DNA from: Bacteroidota bacterium
GTDB lineage: Bacteria; Bacteroidota; Bacteroidia; Cytophagales; Cyclobacteriaceae
NCBI GenBank assembly: GCA_024643595.1
Contig: JAHEMS010000234.1
Span: 1-5,984, forward strand
Length of the DNA stretch: 5,984 nt
Direction of reading: 5' to 3'
Of this stretch, positions 1-5,984 are shown in pieces. A program made the translations under genes and the position numbers. Numbering within the stretch: the first letter of the stretch is position 1; every line of letters begins with the position of its first letter. The notes beneath the pieces are model-generated. The model saw only the letters and a list, made by a program, of their open reading frames with translations. It ran no database searches and had not been told where the DNA came from.

Positions 1-1974
1 TAAAAAGTCTGTGATGGCAATGGGGGGCACATATTTGTTTTCAACCAGACTATCCGGATGAAAAACAATTAACCCTCCAGTAGTTGCTAAGTAGATCTTA
101 CCATCGCTTGCACGAGTCCCTCTGCCACCCAGGAGAAAGATGCTTTTAAAGACTTCTCCGGAAAGTCCATGGCGCCAGTCATAGGTACGGACAACATTAC
201 GTTTCGGAAAAAAATGCAAAATTGAGGCACCGGAAGTGATCCATAATGTTTCGTCTCCTCCATCAATAATACAATATATACCGCTCTTGGGCAGGCCCGA
301 TTTGGAGGCCTGCCGTCTGGTAAATTGTGGCGTACTATTCTCCGTACCCTTAATAATTTCATTGAGCCCTCCATCAGTTCCGATCCATATGGTACCAGAC
401 CGGTCAATCTCCACACAATAAACTAGATCATTTGATAAGCTGCTCTTATCATCTGGATTGTTTGTAAAGACTTCCCATTCGCCAGTTCTCAACCTATACC
501 TTACGAGACCTCTTGAAGTTGCGATCCAGAGATTGTGGTGTACGTCTTCCTTAAATGAGTGAACGTTTGCCCTGGGGAAAGACGTAACCGTTTCTAAATA
601 TTGAATAGAAGGAACATATTTAGTTAATCCTGCCCAACCTCCCAGCCATACATTCTTATAAGAATCTTCAAATGTCGTCAGCGGAACTACATTGTCAGGT
701 ATCGGGATTTTATAAATAGGTTGTTCATTGGTGTTAAGTTTTTTCATGATTCCCGTTCCTACTAACCAGGCATTTTTATCATTGTCAAGGAACAAGGATT
801 GAGGACCTGGATTTTCCAAAAAATTTTCCTGGCTATTTTCCTGTTTCCAGTATTCAAATTTATCGCTGCTGGCGGCATTTCTCCGAAAAAAAATTTTGTT
901 GGTATGATCTACCGTGGAAGACCGTTGAATCCAAATCGTATGATCGCGATCTTCAACGATAGAACCGATAGGATCTCCACTTAAATATTCTTTGAACTTT
1001 TTACCCGGAGGCTGAACTCGATGTAGCCCGACAAAGGTTGAAATCCAGATTATTTCCTGCCTGTCCTGGAAAACAGAAAATGCGTAAATACCACTGGTTA
1101 TAACTTTTGATTCATGAGTTTCAGGATTAAAATCAATAATTCCGTTGACGGTGGCCAAAAGGATTTTACCGTCTCGCTTTAGGAACATATTATTGATTCT
1201 GAACGTTGATGCATCACGCCGTGTAAATGTGGAGTCGCCCGGATTAAACTGAAACAATCCTTTGTTTGTTCCCACCCAAACCCGGCCGCGAAGATCTTCG
1301 ACCAGGCAATGGGTGAAATGGTTGCGACCAAGACTAGTAGTCGTTACTGAATTGTTGGCTGTTTCTTTTGAAAATATTTTTTCGGCCTTATAATAGCCGA
1401 TTCCCTGGTCAGCTTGTGCGATAATGATCGATCCATCTTTCGTTCGAATAATGTCTTTGGTCCACAAAGAGTCTTGTGTAAATTTTCTTGTTAGAAATGT
1501 CTTTGTATTTGCTATGAATATCCCTGTGTTTGTGCAAATCCAAAGTTCTTGTTCATTGGCGGGCCTGAAGCGATTGACGACAATAGTTGGATCTGTCCAA
1601 TGAAAAATAAAATTTTCGGTTGCCGGATCGAATACATCAAATCCTTTCAAATGGCCAATCCACAGCCTCCCCAATCCGTCTTCCCAAATGTCAAAGATTT
1701 GGTTGTTGCCCAAGTTGTTTTGTGAATCAGGCTTTTTGGTGAGGGTCGTGAACTTATATCCGTCAAACTTACAAAGTCCGCTAGCCAGACCAATCCAAAG
1801 GAACCCGTTTTTGTCCTGAGTTACACACTGAATCACTTGACCCGGCAGCCCGTCTTTCATTGCGTACTTCTTGGGTAACACAATGCTGGTTTGAGCAAGC
1901 AGGCCGGTCTGGCTTGATACCAAAACAGCCAAAGAAAGAAGAAATATTTTGGTGGCCTTTGTCTTCTTGATCAT
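1..1974 (-). CDS. Two-component regulator propeller sensor protein, N-terminal 658 residues (3' end outside window)
   Basis: This is the periplasmic sensing part of a large signalling protein. The frame is open from ATG at 1974 to the window edge (exactly 658 codons, no stop), so the C-terminus is missing. Residues 1-27 look like a signal peptide: a lysine-rich start, a hydrophobic stretch IFLLSLAVLVSS and a likely cut after Ala27 (LLA|Q). Residue 39 onward (MKDGLPGQVIQ) matches the usual entry to the first propeller. I count 14 blade motifs of the form LWIGT..GL..F.P, starting near residues 58, 103, 143, 181, 231, 269, 307, 346, 400, 440, 480, 527, 576 and 625; those near 181 and 346 are degenerate. 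Fourteen blades suggest two seven-bladed propellers, as in hybrid two-component sensors of Bacteroidota. The last residues, PPIAITDFL, are where a Y_Y_Y domain normally begins. In this family a membrane helix and then a histidine kinase or a LuxR-type HTH follow, but neither is visible here. The ligand is unknown. The family call is strong; the output domain is undetermined. Confidence 0.93.
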   Translation of the reverse strand, partial: MIKKTKATKIFLLSLAVLVSSQTGLLAQTSIVLPKKYAMKDGLPGQVIQCVTQDKNGFLWIGLASGLCKFDGYKFTTLTKKPDSQNNLGNNQIFDIWEDGLGRLWIGHLKGFDVFDPATENFIFHWTDPTIVVNRFRPANEQELWICTNTGIFIANTKTFLTRKFTQDSLWTKDIIRTKDGSIIIAQADQGIGYYKAEKIFSKETANNSVTTTSLGRNHFTHCLVEDLRGRVWVGTNKGLFQFNPGDSTFTRRDASTFRINNMFLKRDGKILLATVNGIIDFNPETHESKVITSGIYAFSVFQDRQEIIWISTFVGLHRVQPPGKKFKEYLSGDPIGSIVEDRDHTIWIQRSSTVDHTNKIFFRRNAASSDKFEYWKQENSQENFLENPGPQSLFLDNDKNAWLVGTGIMKKLNTNEQPIYKIPIPDNVVPLTTFEDSYKNVWLGGWAGLTKYVPSIQYLETVTSFPRANVHSFKEDVHHNLWIATSRGLVRYRLRTGEWEVFTNNPDDKSSLSNDLVYCVEIDRSGTIWIGTDGGLNEIIKGTENSTPQFTRRQASKSGLPKSGIYCIIDGGDETLWITSGASILHFFPKRNVVRTYDWRHGLSGEVFKSIFLLGGRGTRASDGKIYLATTGGLIVFHPDSLVENKYVPPIAITDFL

Positions 1975-2147
1975 GACTTTGATTAAATTAGTATACAGGT
2001 GATAAACCAGTTCTAACTTTTCGGTCGTCCGCTACCTTTCTTTTGTTCTGCACTCAAACTCCTGTCATTCGCGCAATGAAGTATCCTAAAGTTAACCTAT
2101 TTATGGAAGGGTTATTATACGCTCACTGCATTCGTCCTCTCATGCTG

Positions 2148-2360
2148 CTAATTAAAAAGTGAAACCTTAATAATATTTGCCTGCACCGCTTTTAAAATTA
2201 ATTCGGCAGAATTCTTTGCATTTAATTTTGAAAGTAAATTTTTGCGGTAAGTCTCCACACTGCGAACACTAATTCTTATGGCTTGCGCGATCTGGTGCGC
2301 GTCATAACCCTCGCTAATCAGCTTTAGTATTCTTTTTTCCTGAATGGAAATGGGTTTCAT
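2148..2360 (-). CDS. Small LuxR/GerE-type helix-turn-helix protein, 70 aa
   Basis: This is a DNA-binding transcription regulator that is almost nothing but one HTH domain. With ATG at 2360 it has 70 residues. An in-frame TTG two codons upstream (2366) is a weaker alternative start, and the frame is closed by TGA at 2391-2393. Residues 5-17 form the first helix, 20-28 the second (DAHQIAQAI), 31-46 the recognition helix with the family signature SVRSVETYR, and 50-61 the dimerisation helix (NSAELILKAVQA). Response regulators of the NarL type carry the same domain after a receiver of about 120 residues. No receiver is encoded here, and I saw no recognisable remnant of one in the minus-strand frames upstream. 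It could be a free-standing GerE-like regulator (Bacillus GerE is about this size) or the surviving end of a truncated response regulator. It lies 173 bp upstream of the propeller sensor gene on the same strand, so a functional link is possible but unproven. Confidence 0.8.
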   Translation of the reverse strand: MKPISIQEKRILKLISEGYDAHQIAQAIRISVRSVETYRKNLLSKLNAKNSAELILKAVQANIIKVSLFN

Positions 2361-2434
2361 AGACAAAATCCGGTAGAAATTATCCGGTTGTCAAATTTGG
2401 AACATGTATGGTCCCTACGCTATTCTAATTGGTG

Positions 2435-2463
2435 TGTGCTTTAACACATTTGATGCATTTGAT
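2435..2463. promoter_or_regulatory. Short inverted repeat plus tandem CATTTGAT direct repeat upstream of the HTH gene
   Basis: A small inverted repeat TGTG-CTTTAA-CACA (2435-2448) overlaps the first of two direct copies of CATTTGAT (2447-2454 and 2456-2463), which are separated by one G. They lie about 75-100 bp upstream of the ATG of the HTH protein. Two copies spaced 9 bp apart, close to one helical turn, are the sort of arrangement a dimeric regulator could bind. This is inference: the arms are short and such repeats can arise by chance in AT-rich DNA. Confidence 0.25.
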
Positions 2464-2545
2464 TAAATGGGCCTGTTTTGCTGCGAATTCACGGCCTCAA
2501 TACCCAAATTTTATTCTCTTTTGAAAAGTAGGGTGAGAAAAACTT

Positions 2546-2571
2546 CCTTTAAAGGTATCTGTCCAGATACC
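2546..2571. repeat. Two touching palindromes downstream of the transketolase subunit; possible weak terminator or operator
   Basis: CCTTTAAAGG (2546-2555) is a perfect 10-bp palindrome. It shares its last two bases with GGTATCTG-TC-CAGATACC (2554-2571), which has perfect 8-bp arms around a 2-bp centre. On the minus strand the larger one begins 36 nt past the transketolase stop and is followed by TTTAAAGG. It can therefore form a hairpin with a 6-7 bp stem and a 4-6 nt loop ahead of a very short T run. That makes it at best a weak intrinsic terminator. The tight symmetry would equally suit a dimeric repressor site controlling the HTH gene about 190 bp downstream. I cannot decide between these. 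Confidence 0.45.
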
Positions 2572-2607
2572 CCTAATTACACGTTGTTAAAATAGCGATG
2601 GTCAATT

Positions 2608-3456
2608 TTAATAATCTCCGAGCGTCTCCTCCAATTGTGCCAAAGCTTCCTTTAATTGTTCATCATTCGGCGCCACACCATGCCACTTGTGCGAGTTCAT
2701 CATGAAGTCAACACCATTGCCCATTTCCGTTCGCATTAAGTTCATAATTGGCTTTCCTTTTCCAGATAAGGTTTTGGCACGTTCCAGTCCGGCAATTAGG
2801 GCGTCCATATCGTTGCCATTGAATTCCTGTACTTCCCAGCCGAAAGCTTCCCACTTCGCTTTTAAGTTCAGCAGGGAAAGAATCTGATCCACCGGACCAT
2901 CAATCTGTTGTCCATTATAATCAATTGAAGCAATGAGGTTATCTACTTTATTGTGGGCCGCATACATAGCAGCTTCCCACACCTGACCTTCCTGCTGCTC
3001 ACCATCACCCATCAGCACATAAACAAGGTTACTGTCGTGGTTTAACTTCTTGGTTTGCGCAGCGCCGATAGCTACGGATAAGCCTTGCCCCAGGGAACCT
3101 GATGCGATGCGCACGCCGGGTAGATGTTCATGTGTAGCCGGATGTCCTTGCAACCGTGTATTCAGCATACGGAATGTGGCCAGTTCCTTCACATCGAAAT
3201 ATCCTGAGCGTGCGAGGGTGGAATACCAAACCGGCGAAACGTGACCATTGGAAAGGAAGAATAAATCTTCACCTCTGCCGTCCATATTGAACGCTGGATC
3301 GTGCTTGAGCACGTTAAAATAAAGGGCTACAAAAAAATCAGTGCACCCTAATGAACCACCGGGGTGGCCGCTCTGGCAGGCGTGCACCATGCGTACAATA
3401 TCTCTGCGTACTTGTGAAGCTACTTTCTTTAGATGGACGATATTTGGTTGTGCCAT
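2608..3456 (-). CDS. Transketolase, N-terminal (thiamine-diphosphate-binding) subunit
   Basis: This is one half of a split transketolase, the cytoplasmic enzyme that moves two-carbon ketol units between sugar phosphates in the non-oxidative pentose phosphate pathway. The product is 282 residues, the usual size for the N-terminal half. Landmarks are SGHPGGSLG (29-37), LSNGHVSP (69-76), GHP (104-106), GSLGQGLSVAIG (120-131) and the thiamine-diphosphate/Mg motif running from GDGEQQEG (150-157) to Asn181 (SIDYNGQQ). His259 in KWHG near the end corresponds to a conserved substrate-site histidine region. The start is set at ATG 3456 because the protein then begins MAQPNIVHLKKVASQVRRDI, as homologues do. 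The frame remains open upstream to a TTG at 3600, but those 48 codons resemble nothing in the family. The pyrimidine-binding/C-terminal half, needed for activity, is not adjacent: the next gene downstream is the HTH protein. A 168-bp gap separates this gene from the peroxiredoxin, so it may have its own promoter. Confidence 0.95.
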   Translation of the reverse strand: MAQPNIVHLKKVASQVRRDIVRMVHACQSGHPGGSLGCTDFFVALYFNVLKHDPAFNMDGRGEDLFFLSNGHVSPVWYSTLARSGYFDVKELATFRMLNTRLQGHPATHEHLPGVRIASGSLGQGLSVAIGAAQTKKLNHDSNLVYVLMGDGEQQEGQVWEAAMYAAHNKVDNLIASIDYNGQQIDGPVDQILSLLNLKAKWEAFGWEVQEFNGNDMDALIAGLERAKTLSGKGKPIMNLMRTEMGNGVDFMMNSHKWHGVAPNDEQLKEALAQLEETLGDY

Positions 3457-3624
3457 AGGAAATTGAAACTTTGCGCGAATATAAGGCAGTTTGAAAGGAT
3501 TACATATGCAGCGGTCAATAAAATCAGGCTGCCTTAGCATTTCAGGTAATGTGGCATTGAACTGAATTCTAATAACTACCTGTATGGCAGCCCCACGCAA
3601 TTATATTAAAGCCAGTACGCTAGA

Positions 3625-4167
3625 CTATTTCTTTTTTTTAGGTGCTTTAGCAGGAGCTTTTTTAGTGGGCTTCAAGGATTTCTTTTTTTGCGCCTTCTGA
3701 ACAGGTGCAGGAGAGGTACCTCCTAATATCTGATCAGCATGGTTCTTTGTATCTACCTTTTCAATGATTTCGGTGATCACGCCTTTTTCGTCAATGATAA
3801 AAGTAATACGAGCAGTGCCCATATATTTTCTTCCATACATCGATTTCTCAATCCAGGTACCATACTTTTCATGAACGGCTTTATCGGTATCCGCCAATAA
3901 ACGAAATGGGAGTTTTTCCTTATCTATAAATTTCTGGTGAGATTTCTCATCATTAGCGCTGATGCCAAACACTTCATAGCCGGCCTTCTGCAGTGCTTTG
4001 TAGTGGTCTCTTAAGTTACAGGCTTCCGCCGTGCAGCCAGGCGTCATATCATTCGGGTAGAAATACAATACCACTTTTCTTCCTTTCAATCCGGATAAGC
4101 TTACCGGCTTACCATCCTGATCGTTAACGGTGAACGCAGGCGCTTTTGAGCCAACTGATAGTGCCAT
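3625..4167 (-). CDS. bcp: Bcp/PrxQ-type peroxiredoxin (thioredoxin-dependent thiol peroxidase) with a lysine-rich C-terminal tail
   Basis: This enzyme reduces hydrogen peroxide and organic hydroperoxides using thioredoxin as the electron donor, normally in the cytoplasm. There is no signal peptide. The peroxidatic cysteine is Cys45 within TPGCT (42-46) and the resolving cysteine is Cys50, five residues on, which is the classic atypical 2-Cys arrangement of Bcp (TPGCT...AC.LRD). Arg120 in GTARITFIID fits the conserved active-site arginine. The catalytic domain ends near residue 150, the usual Bcp length. Residues 151-180 are an added tail with 12 lysines, several Ala/Pro and no acidic residue, resembling the histone H1-like tails of some bacterial DNA-binding proteins. 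The tail may bind nucleic acid or simply be disordered. ATG at 4167 starts the protein directly on the conserved MALSVGSKAPAF segment. It follows the M23 peptidase gene by only 10 bp, so the two are probably co-transcribed, although their functions are not obviously related. Confidence 0.96.
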   Translation of the reverse strand: MALSVGSKAPAFTVNDQDGKPVSLSGLKGRKVVLYFYPNDMTPGCTAEACNLRDHYKALQKAGYEVFGISANDEKSHQKFIDKEKLPFRLLADTDKAVHEKYGTWIEKSMYGRKYMGTARITFIIDEKGVITEIIEKVDTKNHADQILGGTSPAPVQKAQKKKSLKPTKKAPAKAPKKKK

Positions 4168-4177
4168 ATAGTATAGG

Positions 4178-5984
4178 TTATAGAATTAGTTGCTTATAAA
4201 TTTTTTCGTTGCCTGCCTTATCCACTACTTTCAATTCAAATTCACCCTTTAGTGGTAGCGTCTTATCCAGTTTCTCCGATTTGAGGTAGCCCGTTTTATA
4301 ATCATAGACCATTAAAAGCCATTGGCCATTGATGGTTGCTTCGAAATAAGAAATGCCAGACAGGTTATCCCTGATCTTCAGTCGTGCATTGGTTGGGTTC
4401 ACACTTATACTTGCGATGGTAGGAGGTATCGTATCTTTTTGTATTACAAATTCTCCGAACTCACGCGATGAAAAAGTAACGCGGTTGTTATGCCATTCGG
4501 CAGGGAGGTAGCTGTAGGAGTTGCCCACCTTTCGGTATACACCAAGATCGCGGGTAATGGTGTAATTGTAATGCGGCTTTAATGTGATGTTAATTGGTTG
4601 ATGAAGGGGGACAAGGCGACTGCCTATCCTGAACAATTCTTTTCCCTGGAGGGAATCATAAGCTACAGCAAGAAAGGTAGTGTCATACAGGGCCTGGTCG
4701 GGGAATGAAATGTCCACCATATCACTATAGTAGGTGTAGTCGGTTTCAGACGGAATTCGATCTTTGAAATCATAGACAATAGTTCCCTGGCATGTGCTGA
4801 CCGAATCAGGTAAATATTCTCTTAGGTCTATCAGGTAAACGGATTGATTCTTCCCTTTGTAGGCGGGACCAAGAACAGATGACCTGCCTTGCTGCCAGAT
4901 CTTGATTTGTCCGTCGTCCTTGAGGCAGGATTTTACCGAGAGCTTTAATAGGTTCTCATAAATCTCAGTTTCGTGAGTTTTGCTCATGATCCCAAGAAAT
5001 GATGTGGTCTCCACCATACCGGAAGATTTCAAAGTAAAGTTTATCTTACTTACATTTTCATTATAATCTTTTAGCTCAATCTGAACAGGTGTCTCTTTGT
5101 CCGCCAGCAGGACACCACTTTTTTTAGGAACTCCTAAATAGTAATCCAGCTCGTTGCCGTCATCGATATATAATTTATTATAACGGGCTCCTTTTAATTC
5201 CAGGATTTTGTAATCCATCAAGGTCAGTATTCTCCGGCTTTCACTGAGATTAATTTTTTCGATGGTTTGGTTGAATACGAGCTGATTATTAGCCATCATG
5301 TTGATGTAGTTGATGCCATAGCGAAAGCGTGAGTTTTCCATCTTATCATGCGCCAGAATTTCAACACCGATATGGCCGCTGGCAAGAATAGGTGTGGGAA
5401 GTGAATACGTATCTCCATTCCTCACCACTGAAAATTCAAAGCGACCGAACTGATCGTTGATTCTGGATTGCGCATCCATTGTTTTTAAAGCTACTTTGAA
5501 AACTAAGGGGGCCAGGTTATCCTTTACTTCCTTGAAATCATAGATCAGGGGATTAATGGCTTCATTCATATTATTTCTCACCTCGAAATGTAAATGAGGG
5601 CCACCCGATCCTCCTGTGTTTCCTGATAAAGCGATTAACTCTCCCTGAGATACAGGAAACTGACCAGGACTAAATTGCAAGTCAATCTCAGATTCGTTTC
5701 TTGCATAGCGTTGCTTTCTTACAAATTCACCCACTGCTCCTTTAAATTCATCCAGGTGAGCGTATAAGGTAGTATTGCCATCAGGATGTGTTATGTAAAG
5801 AACATTTCCATAACCGGATGTGGTGCAGGTGGCCCTCGAGATATAACCTTCTTGCGCAGATACAACCGGGAAGCCAACGCCGGGAGTGTCGATATCAAGG
5901 CCAGCGTGAAAATGGGTATTGCGCAATTCACCCATCGTTCCTGTAATGGTGGATGTTTGGCCGGGGTTTATTGGAAACACATAA
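4178..5984 (-). CDS. M23 family (LytM/lysostaphin-type) metallopeptidase, N-terminus outside window
   Basis: This is a probable cell-wall endopeptidase that cuts peptidoglycan cross-link peptides, acting outside the inner membrane. The window shows 601 residues, counting from a Tyr codon at 5983-5981. The GTG at 5980 is in frame but is not a convincing start: the segment YVFPINPGQTSTITGTMGEL is the conserved beginning of the mature domain in Bacteroidota homologues, so a signal peptide and a few more residues should lie beyond the edge. The zinc-site motifs are intact: HAGLD (His26, Asp30) and HLH (His130, His132, in GGPHLHFEV), with TLYAHL (72-77) as the third conserved block. The peptidase domain ends near residue 150. 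The remaining 450 residues are beta-rich and of unknown role. The last 85 or so, starting at DTIPPTIASI and including DNLSGISYFEA and VVDKAGNEKIY, look like an Ig-like/fibronectin-type module. This C-terminal part may target the enzyme to the wall or envelope. The stop lies 10 bp before the peroxiredoxin start. Confidence 0.94.
   Translation of the reverse strand, partial: YVFPINPGQTSTITGTMGELRNTHFHAGLDIDTPGVGFPVVSAQEGYISRATCTTSGYGNVLYITHPDGNTTLYAHLDEFKGAVGEFVRKQRYARNESEIDLQFSPGQFPVSQGELIALSGNTGGSGGPHLHFEVRNNMNEAINPLIYDFKEVKDNLAPLVFKVALKTMDAQSRINDQFGRFEFSVVRNGDTYSLPTPILASGHIGVEILAHDKMENSRFRYGINYINMMANNQLVFNQTIEKINLSESRRILTLMDYKILELKGARYNKLYIDDGNELDYYLGVPKKSGVLLADKETPVQIELKDYNENVSKINFTLKSSGMVETTSFLGIMSKTHETEIYENLLKLSVKSCLKDDGQIKIWQQGRSSVLGPAYKGKNQSVYLIDLREYLPDSVSTCQGTIVYDFKDRIPSETDYTYYSDMVDISFPDQALYDTTFLAVAYDSLQGKELFRIGSRLVPLHQPINITLKPHYNYTITRDLGVYRKVGNSYSYLPAEWHNNRVTFSSREFGEFVIQKDTIPPTIASISVNPTNARLKIRDNLSGISYFEATINGQWLLMVYDYKTGYLKSEKLDKTLPLKGEFELKVVDKAGNEKIYKQLIL

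Noticed and set aside
87..416. 109-codon minus-strand ORF in another frame
   Set aside because: It lies wholly inside the propeller sensor gene, whose frame is continuous here with clear blade motifs. The alternative product resembles no family and is a shadow.
236..984. Two 61-codon plus-strand ORFs (236-421 and 799-984)
   Set aside because: Both are antisense to the propeller sensor and have no recognisable domain or start context.
1975..2147. Possible promoter or terminator between the HTH gene and the propeller sensor
   Set aside because: Minus-strand TATAAT (within 2111-2120) and TAATTTAA (around 1983-1990) are only loose matches without properly spaced partners, and no convincing hairpin was found.
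2687..3244. Plus-strand ORFs of 66 and 64 codons (2687-2887 and 3050-3244)
   Set aside because: They are antisense shadows of the transketolase subunit, which is strongly supported by its conserved motifs.
3476..3483. TATATTCG on the minus strand as a Bacteroidota -7 box (TAnnTTTG) for the transketolase gene
   Set aside because: It matches five of six defined bases and lies about 20 nt before the ATG, but no TTTG/TTG -33 element sits at the right distance, so I do not claim it as a promoter.
3457..3600. N-terminal extension of the transketolase subunit from a TTG at 3600
   Set aside because: The 48 extra residues match nothing typical of the family, and the ATG at 3456 gives the standard N-terminus and length. 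The open frame is most likely chance.
5978..5980. GTG as the true start of the M23 peptidase
   Set aside because: The conserved segment begins upstream of it (Tyr-Val-Phe-Pro), no signal peptide would be present with this start, and the frame stays open to the window edge. The gene is therefore cut by the window.

Overview
The window looks like a chromosomal segment of a Bacteroidota bacterium, most likely of the Cytophagales type. This is inferred from the kinds of protein present: a large periplasmic 'two-component regulator propeller' sensor, a roughly 600-residue M23 peptidase with a long beta-rich C-terminal half, and a transketolase split into separate halves. Moderate-to-low G+C and the absence of clear Shine-Dalgarno sequences before the starts fit this. 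No rRNA, tRNA, CRISPR array, insertion sequence or phage gene was seen. Every gene I can support lies on the minus strand, so transcription runs from the high to the low coordinates.

In transcription order: (1) at 5984-4178 is an M23 (LytM/lysostaphin-type) zinc endopeptidase whose N-terminus lies beyond the window edge. (2) Only 10 bp later, at 4167-3625, is a Bcp/PrxQ-type peroxiredoxin with an unusual Lys/Ala/Pro-rich C-terminal tail. (3) After a 168-bp gap, at 3456-2608, is the N-terminal (thiamine-diphosphate-binding) subunit of a split transketolase, with no C-terminal subunit beside it. (4) A 247-bp intergenic region holds two touching palindromes and a tandem direct repeat. (5) At 2360-2148 is a very short protein consisting of little more than a LuxR/GerE-type helix-turn-helix. 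(6) After a 173-bp gap, from 1974 to the window edge at 1, is a secreted or periplasmic sensor with 14 recognisable propeller-blade motifs, open in one frame for 658 codons and cut off just as the usual Y_Y_Y domain would begin.

The M23 peptidase and the peroxiredoxin are probably co-transcribed. The transketolase half is a housekeeping enzyme of the non-oxidative pentose phosphate pathway. The HTH protein and the propeller sensor are both signal-transduction components, but nothing in the sequence proves that they work together. Most of the window is ordinary. The items that deserve a second look are the basic tail on the peroxiredoxin, the receiver-less HTH protein with its repeat-containing upstream region, and the orphan transketolase half. 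I found no convincing evidence of a new multi-gene system.
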